33,406 bases of DNA from Porphyromonas somerae DSM 23386 (GCF_000372405.1 NZ_AQVC01000027.1:1-33406), one strand, 5' to 3'; shown: positions 23,912 through 33,123, counted from the stretch's first letter. The notes: generated by a model from the letters alone, not told the origin. Numbers and translations: made by a program.

Positions 23912-26068
23912 TTACTCCTCCTCGTCGGTGTGGTGAGCCTCGATGAGTGCCTCTTGGATATCTCCAGGCACTAGTTCGTAGCTTGCAAACGTCATGGTGA
24001 AGGAAGCTCTACCGCCGGTAAGCGAACTGAGGGCAGTGGAGTAGTTGGAGAGCTCCTTTAGGGGTACCTTAGCCTTGATCTCCTCATAATCGGCCTTACT
24101 ATCCATACCCATGATGATACCTCTACGTCCCTGTAGATCGCTCATCACATCACCCATATAGTCGGCAGGCACCGCTACCGTTACGTCGTAAATCGGCTCC
24201 AGAATCTTAGGCGCAGCATTGCGGAAAGCCTCATTGAAGGCGTTGCGACCGGCTAGCATAAAGGAGACCTCATTACTATCTACAGGGTGCATCTTACCAT
24301 CATAAACGATCACACGCACGTCACGGGCATAAGAGCCGGTTAGTGGCCCTTGCTCCATACACCCCATAATACCCTTAAGGATAGCAGGCATAAAGCGGGC
24401 ATCGATGCTACCGCCCACAATGCTATTCACAAAGACTAGCTTGCCACCCCACTCAAGAGGAATCTCCTGAGTCTCCTTGGGATTGATCTTGAACTCCTGG
24501 CCATTGAACTTATAGACGCTCTGAACAGGTTGACCCTCGGTATAAGGCTCTAGGATCAGGTGTACCTCACCAAATTGACCGGCACCACCTGACTGCTTCT
24601 TGTGACGATAGTCGGCACGAGCTGTCTTCGTGATGGTCTCACGATAAGGGATACGAGGCTCAAGGTACTCAATCTCAATCTTCTCATTATTCTCCAAGCG
24701 CCACTTGAGCGTACGTAGGTGGAACTCTCCCTGTCCGTAAACGATCAACTGGCGGAGCTCCTTGCTATGCTCGATGATCCAAGTAGGATCCTCATAGTGC
24801 ATACGGTGCAGTGCCTCACTCATCTTCTCAGAGTCGGCCTCATTCACCGCCTTAATGGCACGGCGATACTTAGGAGCTGGGTACTCCATTGGTGGGAAGG
24901 TATAGCTAACGCCCTTGGCATTCAGTGTATTCCCCACACGTACGTCCTTTAGCTTGACCACCGCGCCGATATCTCCAGCATGAAGGACACTTACTTTGGT
25001 ACGGTTACCACCTTGTGGTGTAAAGAACTGGGTGAGTCGCTCCTTGGACTCGTTACGGTCTTGATTTACAAGGTCCACACCCTCTGTAAGGGTACCACTC
25101 ACTACCTTGAAGTAATCAACCTGACCGATATGTGGCTCCATAGCACTCTTAAAGAAGTAGAGCGATATAGGAGCATTAGAGTCGGGCTTCACCTCTGTGC
25201 CGTCGCTAGCTACGATAGGCTTTACTTTCTCTGTAGTAGGCACTACATTCCCTAGGAATTCCATCGTCCTCCGAACGCACATATCCTTCCCTGCACTTAC
25301 GCAGAATACAGGGTACATATCTCTATTGATAAGGCCTTGGCGGATTCCTTCGCGCATCTCATCCTCTGTGAGGGTACCGAGCTCAAAGAACTTCTCCATC
25401 AAAGTCTCGTCATTTTCAGCTGCCGCCTCAATCAGAGCTTGCTGATACTCCTTCGCCTTATCCATTAGTTCATCAGGGATATCTAGCACCTCAGGCTTGC
25501 CACCCTCTGGTCCCCACTGATAGAGTTTCATCTTCAGTACATCCACAATCTGATTGAAGTTAGGCCCTGTAGTCACTGGGAATTGTACTGCTACTACCTT
25601 AGTACCGTAGTGCTCTCTGAGCTGATGATAGCTATTCTCAAAGTCGGCCTTTTCGTGATCCAGCTGATTGATGATAAAGATCACCGGTTTTTGGAAACGG
25701 CGGGTCTGCCTAAATTGATTGATCGTCCCCACCTCTAGCCCTTGCTGAGCATTGATCACCATCAGGGCACAGTCAGTCACGTAGAGTGCACTTACCGTAC
25801 CGCCGATAAAATCGTCCGAACCAGGACAGTCTATAAAATTGAGTTTCTTATCTTGCCACGGTACAGAAAATACACTAGTAAATACTGAGTAACCATAATC
25901 CTTCTCCACAGGGAAGTAGTCACTCACTGTATTGCCAGCCTCTACTGTACCGCGGCGCTGAATAGCGCCAGCCTCAAAGAGCATCGACTCTATCAGAGTG
26001 GTCTTACCGGAGCCCGAGCTACCGAGTAGAGCGATGTTGCGGATCTCATTTGTCTGAAATTCCTTCAT
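23912..26068 (-). CDS. fusA2: EF-G paralogue (EF-G2-like) with altered GTPase motifs, 718 aa
   Basis: The full EF-G domain order is present: G domain (1-280), domain II, III, IV (SGGAGQFGEVHLILEPYTEG, a typical domain IV start) and V (PADYMGDVMSDLQGRRGIIM, ending near MTFASYELVPGDI). The GTPase core is unlike housekeeping EF-G. G1 is GSSGSGKTT, G2 reads EKDYGYSV where EF-G has a R-G-I-T-I core, and G3 is DCPGSDDF, with Ser84 where the catalytic His of DTPGH lies. G4 is NQLD instead of NKMD. This fits the Bacteroides EF-G2 that supports translation without GTP hydrolysis in starvation. No conventional fusA lies in the window. The gene name is by analogy. Confidence 0.9.
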   Translation of the reverse strand: MKEFQTNEIRNIALLGSSGSGKTTLIESMLFEAGAIQRRGTVEAGNTVSDYFPVEKDYGYSVFTSVFSVPWQDKKLNFIDCPGSDDFIGGTVSALYVTDCALMVINAQQGLEVGTINQFRQTRRFQKPVIFIINQLDHEKADFENSYHQLREHYGTKVVAVQFPVTTGPNFNQIVDVLKMKLYQWGPEGGKPEVLDIPDELMDKAKEYQQALIEAAAENDETLMEKFFELGTLTEDEMREGIRQGLINRDMYPVFCVSAGKDMCVRRTMEFLGNVVPTTEKVKPIVASDGTEVKPDSNAPISLYFFKSAMEPHIGQVDYFKVVSGTLTEGVDLVNQDRNESKERLTQFFTPQGGNRTKVSVLHAGDIGAVVKLKDVRVGNTLNAKGVSYTFPPMEYPAPKYRRAIKAVNEADSEKMSEALHRMHYEDPTWIIEHSKELRQLIVYGQGEFHLRTLKWRLENNEKIEIEYLEPRIPYRETITKTARADYRHKKQSGGAGQFGEVHLILEPYTEGQPVQSVYKFNGQEFKINPKETQEIPLEWGGKLVFVNSIVGGSIDARFMPAILKGIMGCMEQGPLTGSYARDVRVIVYDGKMHPVDSNEVSFMLAGRNAFNEAFRNAAPKILEPIYDVTVAVPADYMGDVMSDLQGRRGIIMGMDSKADYEEIKAKVPLKELSNYSTALSSLTGGRASFTMTFASYELVPGDIQEALIEAHHTDEEE

Positions 26069-26410
26069 GTCGTTCGTTTTTTAGATGGTTTGTATATTCT
26101 TGGTTTTCTGTATTCAGTTTGGTTGCGAACGGTCATTATATACGGTCTTCCCGCTATTTGATGATGTTTTTTCCTTCCGCTCCACAAGTTACGTAATTAT
26201 TACGATATTTCCAATAGCTGCCCTTCCAAACACCGCACGTTATTTCCTTTTGTAAGTTGTTACACATATAATATATATAGGCTGTCAGACGAAGGTGATT
26301 TGAGGTGTCTCTTTAGAAATATGTGCTTGCTAACGTAGCAGGGTAACTCTATAAGCTGGTAGTTCCTTGGTCTCTATCGTGAAAAAATCCCATTGGTAGT
26401 AAGCCAAAAG

Positions 26411-26491
26411 TTTAGTTGCAACAAAGCGATCGGTGAGTTGCAACTAAGCTTTTGCTGAGATGCAACTAAGCGATTGCTTTGTTGCATCTCA
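26411..26491 (+). repeat. 22-bp repeat element, copy B (3 direct units + 1 inverted)
   Basis: Three direct units begin near 26412, 26434 and 26456 with cores AGTTGCAACAAAGC, GAGTTGCAACTAAGC and GAGATGCAACTAAGC. An inverted unit then closes a 36-bp palindrome (26456-26491) with two imperfect pairs. The arrangement is the same as in copies A and C. Confidence 0.85.
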
Positions 26492-26734
26492 GTTGACGGC
26501 TATATATGATGTTGAATATCAGTGGATTGCAAAGGTAGATTTTGTGCTTTGATATCAGCTCTATTTTTACTCTATTTTTCACGATTATTGCAAGAAACTA
26601 CCTACTGATTTGCCTTCGGAATTATAATGTTTGGCTTGCAATTGATGAATAAAGGGAGTGCAAGACGCCTTTTATTGTGTTAAATATGACAGGGTGTTAG
26701 AAACAAAGTTAATGTAAAGATGTATTCAAGTTAT

Positions 26735-26765
26735 TTTGTGGTTATAATAATAATTCGTAATATTG
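26735..26765 (+). promoter_or_regulatory. Candidate promoter of the cytolysin-like operon
   Basis: TTTG (26735-26738) is followed by exactly 19 bases and TAATATTG (26758-26765), one mismatch from TAnnTTTG. It would give a leader of about 110 bases before ATG 26885. Confidence 0.4.
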
Positions 26766-26884
26766 TGCCACGAAGCTAATCATATCCATATTATCGCTTT
26801 ATTGTTTTACATAATGACGTAAATTCGTATATAATGGCGTATTGTTGGCTTTGCTATTAAAAACATTTTTAACAACTATTGGTT

Positions 26885-28642
26885 ATGAAAACACAACAAT
26901 TCCTGACCTTTGTAGGTCTGCAGAGGTGGTTCCCGTTTATTGCGGTGCTATTGCTGTTGTCGTGTAGTAGGAATCAAGTGGCTCCTGAGGAGCCCGAGGT
27001 TGCTCCTACAGACCTTAGCCAGCTATCTCTAGCACCTGGTATGCTTAGAGGGGGTGATCCGATCGCCCCACCCGAGCCTATTGGTGAGCCTGGGGAGGGC
27101 GGTGAGGTTATCCCTACAGTTCGTGACGGGCTCAAGGGGGTCATCATTAGTCGCAGCTCTATGTACAGTGCTGGGGTAGTTTATAATGAGTACTTGCTCT
27201 TCAATCCTATGAGCAACCTAATCTATCCGGGCAATGTGCTAGTCGGTAATTCAATTAGCAATGGCCGTTATCTGCCAGTAAGAGGGCAAAAAATAGGGGA
27301 AGTGACCTGGTCCAGCCCCGATATGGTGCCCCTCAATCCACAGGAGATGCGGTTTGTTAAGACGGTGAATGAGCCAAAGTTTAGCGACTATGCGAGCACT
27401 ATGCAGGAGTGGCGTGGAACACCCCAATTGCCTACTTCAGCAGTGACTACCTTTGAGATGACTGAGGTCAAAGATCTTCGTGAATTCAGCGCTAAACTAG
27501 GCATGGGCTTTGAGAGTGAAAATGCCAAGGCAGGAATTGTATTTGAGGGTAAGAGAGGTTTGCTACGCACTCACATATTGGTGAAGTTTGTCCAGAAGCT
27601 CTACTCTGTTTCTATGGATATCCCCAATCGCCAGCATCTACTCAGTGCCAGCCCCAACGCCCTAGGTGGGGTGATGCCAGTATACATCTCCGATGTATTT
27701 TATGGTCGTATGGGGTATGCACTCATTTCTTCCGACCATGATTATAGAGAGGTCTTAGCAGCTCTAGAGATTATGGTGCCTAAGTTCCACTTTGAGCTCT
27801 CTGCTAAGTACAAGAAGATTCTCGATGAGACCTTTACCCAGTATGTCTTTACTGGCGGTAAGTCTGGCGACCACGGTCTGTCTGTAAAGGAAGGGTGGGA
27901 AGGCTTTAAGCAAGGGATGAGTACCGAGCTCCTTCCTTCAGAGGCAGTGCCCGTAGCCATCACCCTTAGGTATGCCGATGATAATTCTGTTGCTCGAGTA
28001 GTGCAGAGTGGTCAGTACCCAGTCACGGAGAGCTACTTCGTAAAGGATTGCGATGAGATCACCTTCTCATTGCGCCCTGCTCAGCTCAAGGCCAATGCTG
28101 GTACCAAGGACGACCTCCAGGTATGGGGCCATACAGTGCTTACCGTGCCACGAGAGCTATCGACCACGGGGGAAAGCACCGATTATCGACTAGTATGGAT
28201 CCCAATGAGCAAGTATATAAAGCTCGATAAGCAGAAGCAATCAGGGCTTCCAAGTGCCGAGAACACCACGATTACCATTAAGCGTCCTGAGGGAATGAGT
28301 ATGCAAGACTTCCTCAATCAGAGGGTTTACATCGATACGCACTTCTATAATACCAATGCAGCAGGTACCATTACTGGTGACAACCTCGGAGAGAGCAAGT
28401 ACAGCATACGCCTACAGGATCTGCTCTTTAATGCAGTTCACCACTCCCTTACTGTTACAACGCGCAAAAATGCTAGTAGAGATTACTCTGCTACTGTGCT
28501 ATTTGACCTTTTCCACGATATTAAGGAGGTTGAGGAGATCCCCAATGGACTTCGCTCCGTTACCGTAGAGGGTGACCAGCCAAATACTTCCACTACTAGG
28601 TGTCTAGGTAGCCAGCCTCGGTCTTACTTTAATCAGAAATAA
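26885..28642 (+). CDS. CDC-like pore-forming lipoprotein 1 (thiol-activated cytolysin family)
   Basis: I start at ATG 26885 (MKTQQFLTFVGLQRWFPFIA), 585 residues. The lipobox LLSC puts the lipid at Cys27. A Pro/Gly/Glu-rich linker of about 60 residues follows, then a domain that resembles the CDC core. Perfringolysin-like landmarks appear in order: LIYPG; FVQKLYSVSMDIP (cf. KQIFYTVSADLP); VMPVYISDVFYGRMGYALIS with YGR at 273-275; KYKKILDETF and TGGKSGDHG; then AITLRYADDNSVARVV (cf. FLKDNSVAAVH). The Trp-rich undecapeptide of cholesterol-binding CDCs is absent, so the C-terminal receptor part differs. Its paralogue follows after 22 bases. The best call is one half of a two-component CDC-like (CDCL) system. 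Confidence 0.82.
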   Translation: MKTQQFLTFVGLQRWFPFIAVLLLLSCSRNQVAPEEPEVAPTDLSQLSLAPGMLRGGDPIAPPEPIGEPGEGGEVIPTVRDGLKGVIISRSSMYSAGVVYNEYLLFNPMSNLIYPGNVLVGNSISNGRYLPVRGQKIGEVTWSSPDMVPLNPQEMRFVKTVNEPKFSDYASTMQEWRGTPQLPTSAVTTFEMTEVKDLREFSAKLGMGFESENAKAGIVFEGKRGLLRTHILVKFVQKLYSVSMDIPNRQHLLSASPNALGGVMPVYISDVFYGRMGYALISSDHDYREVLAALEIMVPKFHFELSAKYKKILDETFTQYVFTGGKSGDHGLSVKEGWEGFKQGMSTELLPSEAVPVAITLRYADDNSVARVVQSGQYPVTESYFVKDCDEITFSLRPAQLKANAGTKDDLQVWGHTVLTVPRELSTTGESTDYRLVWIPMSKYIKLDKQKQSGLPSAENTTITIKRPEGMSMQDFLNQRVYIDTHFYNTNAAGTITGDNLGESKYSIRLQDLLFNAVHHSLTVTTRKNASRDYSATVLFDLFHDIKEVEEIPNGLRSVTVEGDQPNTSTTRCLGSQPRSYFNQK

Positions 28643-28664
28643 CAATAATAAACGATAAGCAACT

Positions 28665-30332
28665 ATGAAAAAGATATTTATTTCACTGCTATTCATCTTC
28701 GGTATGGTGATAGCATTTGCTAGCTGTAAAAAGGATAATATTGAAGTGCCTAATACCCCTGAGGAGACTCAAGATGCCTCTAATCTAAAGGCTCAGGTAC
28801 GTGCCTTGCCTCTACCTGATGGTATGGATCAAGGGGAAGTTGGACAAAATCTTCCACCTCTTGATCCTATCGCTCCACAGATTGATGGCGAGGTAGTCGA
28901 GCCAGGTACCTTCGGTGGTCTGCATGGTATCTATATCACCCAGCGTAAGGTGTATAATTCGGGATTTGCCTTTGATGAGCTCTCTATATTCAACCCAGCA
29001 GGTAGCCTTATCTACCCAGGAAGTGTCTTTGTAGGTAGCTCTATCACCAATGGTAGGTATGTAAAGCTTCCTGGGACTACTGGTGAGGTGACTTGGAGTG
29101 CTATAGACCTTATCCCTGCCTCTCCTATGAATAACTATGTAGCCAGCTATATCAATCCTAAGGCTAGCGACTACAATCTTACGGTACAGCGTTGGTTTGG
29201 CTCACAAAACATGCCACTAGCAGCTACCACCGTATACGAAATCAACGAACTCTCTAGCTCTACAGAGATCGGGGCAGAGCTGGGTGTTGGTTACCAAAAG
29301 GAGGACCTTATTGCTAAGCTCAACCTAAGCACTTCACACCAAAAGATGAAGACCCACGTGCTCGTAAAAGCGATTCAAAAGGTATTTAGCATCGCAGTGG
29401 ATATCCCTGACGGGTTTATCCTCAAGACTGCCAATGTAGAGGATATGGACGGTGTGATGCCTGTCTATGTATCTGAGGTATTCTACGGTCGTATGGGCTT
29501 TGCTGTTATCTCAAGCCAGCATGAGTATCACGATGTGGTAGCCGCCCTTAACCTCAATGTACCTACTGAGAATATTGATATCAATCTCCAAACCAAGTAC
29601 AAGGAGATCCTAGATGCCTCTGTATCTAAGTCTCGTATCATCGGTGGTACCTCTCAAGAGCATGGATATGGTATGTCTATGGGTTGGGAAGGTTTCAAGA
29701 AGAGCCTTTCAAGTCCACTTACTGCCTCTTCGGCTAAGCCAGTGGCTTATACGCTTAGGTATGTTCATGATAATTCAGTAGCAAGAGTAGTGCTCACGAG
29801 TGACTTTGTTCGCAACGAGTCTTACTTCGTTCCAGATATGGATGAGCTAGTTCTTCGCTTTACTCCACGTACGCTGAGAGCTAAGTCGGATAATATCAAG
29901 CCTTTGTATGTACATGGTAAGGTGACTATCGCACTAGCAGGTGGTCGTGAGCAGACTATCTTTGAGCGTCCAGTGAATAACTATATCCGCATCGATGACC
30001 CAGAGCAAGATGTTGCACTCCCTGATACGGAGGGTCTCGAGGTGTCTCTTAAGCGTCCACAAGGTATGAGTATGGCCGACTTCCTTAAGATGGAGGTGAC
30101 CATCAGTGGATACTTTGGGCATGCTGTAGCCAATGGTACACGCAACCTTTATGACCTCGGCTCTGAGAGCACTACTTGCACCGTTCGCGAGCTGCTTATG
30201 ATGGCGAATAGGGGAGCATTCAACTTCTTTACCCAAGAGAAGCGAACCAACCAGCGCGAAGCTAACCTAGTGCTCGATATTCAAGCTGATAATGGTATCC
30301 GTCAGGTGGATGGCACTATCTCTCAACTGTAA
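28665..30332 (+). CDS. CDC-like pore-forming lipoprotein 2
   Basis: This 555-residue paralogue of the preceding gene has lipobox FASC (Cys21, followed by KKDN) and an acidic linker to about residue 85. CDC-like landmarks are LIYPGSVFVGSS, AIQKVFSIAVDIP, VMPVYVSEVFYGRMGFAVIS with YGR at 274-276, KYKEILDAS, IIGGTSQEHG (close to LGGDAQEHN of perfringolysin) and TLRYVHDNSVARVV. No undecapeptide is seen. The two proteins align along their whole length but differ in the region corresponding to the membrane-inserting hairpins (residues about 195-235) and in the C-terminal 150 residues. That suits two partners with different jobs. It is co-transcribed with the gene before and with the protease 45 bases after. 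Confidence 0.82.
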   Translation: MKKIFISLLFIFGMVIAFASCKKDNIEVPNTPEETQDASNLKAQVRALPLPDGMDQGEVGQNLPPLDPIAPQIDGEVVEPGTFGGLHGIYITQRKVYNSGFAFDELSIFNPAGSLIYPGSVFVGSSITNGRYVKLPGTTGEVTWSAIDLIPASPMNNYVASYINPKASDYNLTVQRWFGSQNMPLAATTVYEINELSSSTEIGAELGVGYQKEDLIAKLNLSTSHQKMKTHVLVKAIQKVFSIAVDIPDGFILKTANVEDMDGVMPVYVSEVFYGRMGFAVISSQHEYHDVVAALNLNVPTENIDINLQTKYKEILDASVSKSRIIGGTSQEHGYGMSMGWEGFKKSLSSPLTASSAKPVAYTLRYVHDNSVARVVLTSDFVRNESYFVPDMDELVLRFTPRTLRAKSDNIKPLYVHGKVTIALAGGREQTIFERPVNNYIRIDDPEQDVALPDTEGLEVSLKRPQGMSMADFLKMEVTISGYFGHAVANGTRNLYDLGSESTTCTVRELLMMANRGAFNFFTQEKRTNQREANLVLDIQADNGIRQVDGTISQL

Positions 30333-30377
30333 TATTAATGTGAACTAAATAATAATTAACCCAAACAACTTTTGACT

Positions 30378-33059
30378 ATGAACAGAAGAAGTTATTTGTG
30401 GCTGCTGCTCATCGCAGGTCTATTCTTTGCCTCTGCCAGCCTATTGATAGGCTGTAAGTCGGAGGGCAGGGGAGTGCCTAGCGATGGTGACGACCAGCCC
30501 ATTACCACTGAGGCACGCCACCTCTCCGTAGATGAGGCCAAGGCGATTGCCCTTAGGTTTTTTGCGGAAAATGGTGCTCTAAAGGGGGCTACTGATACCG
30601 ATCAGATTTCGGGAATAGAATTAGCTTTTGCCGAGCCGACAAGTTCCACCGCTCTTCGGGCTGCTTCGTCTGATGCACAGACCGATGCTCAGTCATCTCT
30701 CCCAGCTTATTATGTATTCAATATCAATAAAGGCTTTGTGGTGGTCTCTGCGTGGGATGTCACCTTCCCTATCTTAGGGTATTCTGAGGATGGTAGCTTT
30801 TTCGGAGCAGAGCTCGCCAATGCTAGCGTAGAGGAGCGCCCAGCCGAGGCCTCCAACGTGCTTAGCTTCCTAGGGGCTTATGCCAGAAGCATTGACTCCC
30901 TCCGTCAGGTAACTCCTGTGACAAAGGCTCTCCGAGCAGCTTACGACCAAGCTATCAATGGCGTGGTGGTAGAGGAGTCGCTACGTGCTTATAATAATAT
31001 TGCCCCATTGCTAGGCAATATCAAGTGGAATCAATCTCCCTACTACAATGAGTACATCCCATACGGTCATCCAGTAGGCTGTGTTGCTACAGCCACTACT
31101 CAGATTATGAGATACTGGAAGTACCCACCTCGTGGTACTGGCTCTCATACCTCTACCCACGATGGAAAGTATGCCAATTTTAATAAAGAGTACCTCTGGG
31201 ATCAAATGCCAGCGGCTACCCTTCGCCAACGCAATCACCAAATTGCACAGCTCTCCTATGATGTGGCAGTGGGGCTTAATATGATGTTCTCTGCTTATGG
31301 TAGCGGTACATGGCAGTACTACGTGCCTGGGCTATTGAGAGATCACTTCTATTACAAAAATACCATCCGTGATATCTATCGCTCCAATTATAATACGGCT
31401 CAGTGGACCAATATCGTCTACAATGAGCTAGCCAACGGGCGCCCAGTACAGTATGCTGGCTCGGGCAATGGTGGTGGTCACTCCTTTGTCTGCGATGGCT
31501 ATAGCGGAGGTTACTTCCATATCAATTGGGGGTGGGGAGGTATGTCGGATGGATACTTCCTACTCCATGCCCTTGACCCCAACTCTCTCGGTACTGGTGG
31601 CGGTAGCGGAGGCTTTAACTATGGTCAGGATATCGTGATCGGCATTGAGCCTAATCAGAGGCCTAACCCCAACCCTGATCCCGATCCTACTCCTGAGACT
31701 GGCGACATCACTCCACTCAACATCAACCAATACAAGCAGATGCTCACCTTCCGTGGTGGCAATCGTGTAGATGTTGGTCGTGGCTATACTGCACCTATGG
31801 TGGTTTATCTCAAGGCAACTGATTGTAGCTACTGCGAGCATACTCAGCCAAGTGTAGAGCTATTAGCCCGTGAGTACAAGGGGAAGGTGAAGTTTTATAG
31901 CTTCGACGTGAACCCAGGTGGTCAATGGGAGCATTGGGATTTCATCACTCAGCAGCTAGGTATCAAGACGGTACCCGACCTATTATTTATCAGTAAAGAG
32001 GGTACCTTTGTACTCAAAAATGGTGTGATCGATAAGGGGCTTAATGCTGCAGGTGGAGCCAAGATATTCCGTCCTTATGTAGAAGCACTACTCCAAGGTG
32101 GCGGTGTAGATCCTACTCCTACCCCTTCGGGTGACTACTGCAAGTCTATGGGTAGGTATGCACGGAGCACCTACATTGCACAAGTATCTCTTGCTAATGT
32201 CAATAACGTTACCCGTGGTAATACCGGTGGCTACAATTACTTTAGTAGCAAAGCTATTGAGCTAACGAAGGGGGAGAGCTATACACTCACCCTCACACCA
32301 GGCTCTATCTATGGTAGCTACCCAGAGTACTTTAGAGTATGGATTGACTTTAATGGTGATAAAGTATTCTCTAGTAATGAGCTAGTTGCCGACTTTAATA
32401 CCACTCAGTCCAATGTGGCAGTCTCCAAGCGGATCTCTATCCCAGCAGGTGCTACCAAGGGCAATACCCGCATGAGGGTATCCATGAAGTGGGGAGCTGC
32501 AGCCGAGCCTTGTGAGGTCTTTGACCACGGAGAGGTAGAGGACTATCTCGTAAATATCAAGGATAAGTACACGCCAACTCCTGACCCAACTCCCGATCCA
32601 ACTCCCGATCCAACTCCTGACCCAGAGGACGATCCTTATCCAGTTTCCTACGGTAAGGACTCCAACTATGGCTATATCAGCAGTGTGTATATCGGCGATA
32701 TGAAGAATAATTCACGAGGTGATAACTATGCCTCCTATATCAATACCCATCACATCACTGGTACTCCTGGACGAGCACTTAGCTATTCTTTGAGCCCATC
32801 ATTCGGAACTCAGCAGACCTATTGGTGCTACTGGCGTATTTGGATCGACTACAATAAGGACGGTAAGTTTACCAATAACGAGTTGGTAGCATCAAGATAC
32901 GGTTACCAGCAAGTGAGCGGGTGGTTTACCCTTCCTTACAGAATGGAGCCAGGGCTCTATCGTGTAAGAGTAAGTATGAAGATGAACGAAGGCTATCCAA
33001 TGCCTGATGAGGTCTTCAATTACGGAGAGGTAGAGGACTATCGACTAAGAATCCGCTAA
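30378..33059 (+). CDS. Lipoprotein C10 (streptopain-type) protease with thioredoxin-like and two GEVEDY domains
   Basis: I start at ATG 30378 (not TTG 30372), 893 residues. The lipobox LLIGC marks an envelope anchor. A Spi-type inhibitory propeptide occupies about residues 45-205 (AYYVFNINKGFVVVSAWDVT). The C10 catalytic domain has Cys235 in GCVATATTQIMRYW and His368 in GGGHSFVCDGY, then HINWGWGGMSDGYF. A Pro/Asp linker precedes a thioredoxin-like domain with C483-S-Y-C486 and later VPDLLFISKEGTF. Two GEVEDY domains end the protein (GEVEDY at 718-723 and 883-888), separated by a PTPD repeat linker. Third in the operon behind the two cytolysin-like genes, it is a candidate activator of them. 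P. gingivalis PrtT and streptococcal SpeB are relatives. Confidence 0.92.
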   Translation: MNRRSYLWLLLIAGLFFASASLLIGCKSEGRGVPSDGDDQPITTEARHLSVDEAKAIALRFFAENGALKGATDTDQISGIELAFAEPTSSTALRAASSDAQTDAQSSLPAYYVFNINKGFVVVSAWDVTFPILGYSEDGSFFGAELANASVEERPAEASNVLSFLGAYARSIDSLRQVTPVTKALRAAYDQAINGVVVEESLRAYNNIAPLLGNIKWNQSPYYNEYIPYGHPVGCVATATTQIMRYWKYPPRGTGSHTSTHDGKYANFNKEYLWDQMPAATLRQRNHQIAQLSYDVAVGLNMMFSAYGSGTWQYYVPGLLRDHFYYKNTIRDIYRSNYNTAQWTNIVYNELANGRPVQYAGSGNGGGHSFVCDGYSGGYFHINWGWGGMSDGYFLLHALDPNSLGTGGGSGGFNYGQDIVIGIEPNQRPNPNPDPDPTPETGDITPLNINQYKQMLTFRGGNRVDVGRGYTAPMVVYLKATDCSYCEHTQPSVELLAREYKGKVKFYSFDVNPGGQWEHWDFITQQLGIKTVPDLLFISKEGTFVLKNGVIDKGLNAAGGAKIFRPYVEALLQGGGVDPTPTPSGDYCKSMGRYARSTYIAQVSLANVNNVTRGNTGGYNYFSSKAIELTKGESYTLTLTPGSIYGSYPEYFRVWIDFNGDKVFSSNELVADFNTTQSNVAVSKRISIPAGATKGNTRMRVSMKWGAAAEPCEVFDHGEVEDYLVNIKDKYTPTPDPTPDPTPDPTPDPEDDPYPVSYGKDSNYGYISSVYIGDMKNNSRGDNYASYINTHHITGTPGRALSYSLSPSFGTQQTYWCYWRIWIDYNKDGKFTNNELVASRYGYQQVSGWFTLPYRMEPGLYRVRVSMKMNEGYPMPDEVFNYGEVEDYRLRIR

Positions 33060-33083
33060 CCCACTACCCTTTTAAGTTACCCC

Positions 33084-33123
33084 GAGGGGGCTCCATCGCT
33101 ATTTAATGCGGTGGAGCCCCCTC
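33084..33123 (+). terminator. Terminator of the cytolysin/protease operon
   Basis: A perfect 12-bp stem, GAGGGGGCTCCA (33084-33095) with TGGAGCCCCCTC (33112-33123), lies 24 bases after the protease stop. The T-run after it is weak (CCTTCATCTTAA). Confidence 0.75.

Larger units (their letters stand above)
26069..26884. other. Long gene-free divergent region
   Basis: This stretch of 816 bases lies between the EF-G paralogue (leftward) and the cytolysin-like operon (rightward) and has no credible gene. It is AT-rich. It holds a short perfect palindrome (CGTAATTATTACG, 26192-26204), the 22-bp repeat element B (26411-26491) and a candidate promoter (26735-26765). I found no good promoter for the EF-G paralogue. 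Confidence 0.65.

Noticed and set aside
26530-26537. Minus-strand TACCTTTG as promoter of the EF-G paralogue
   Set aside because: It is about 460 bases from the start, has no -33 partner, and lies beyond the repeat element.
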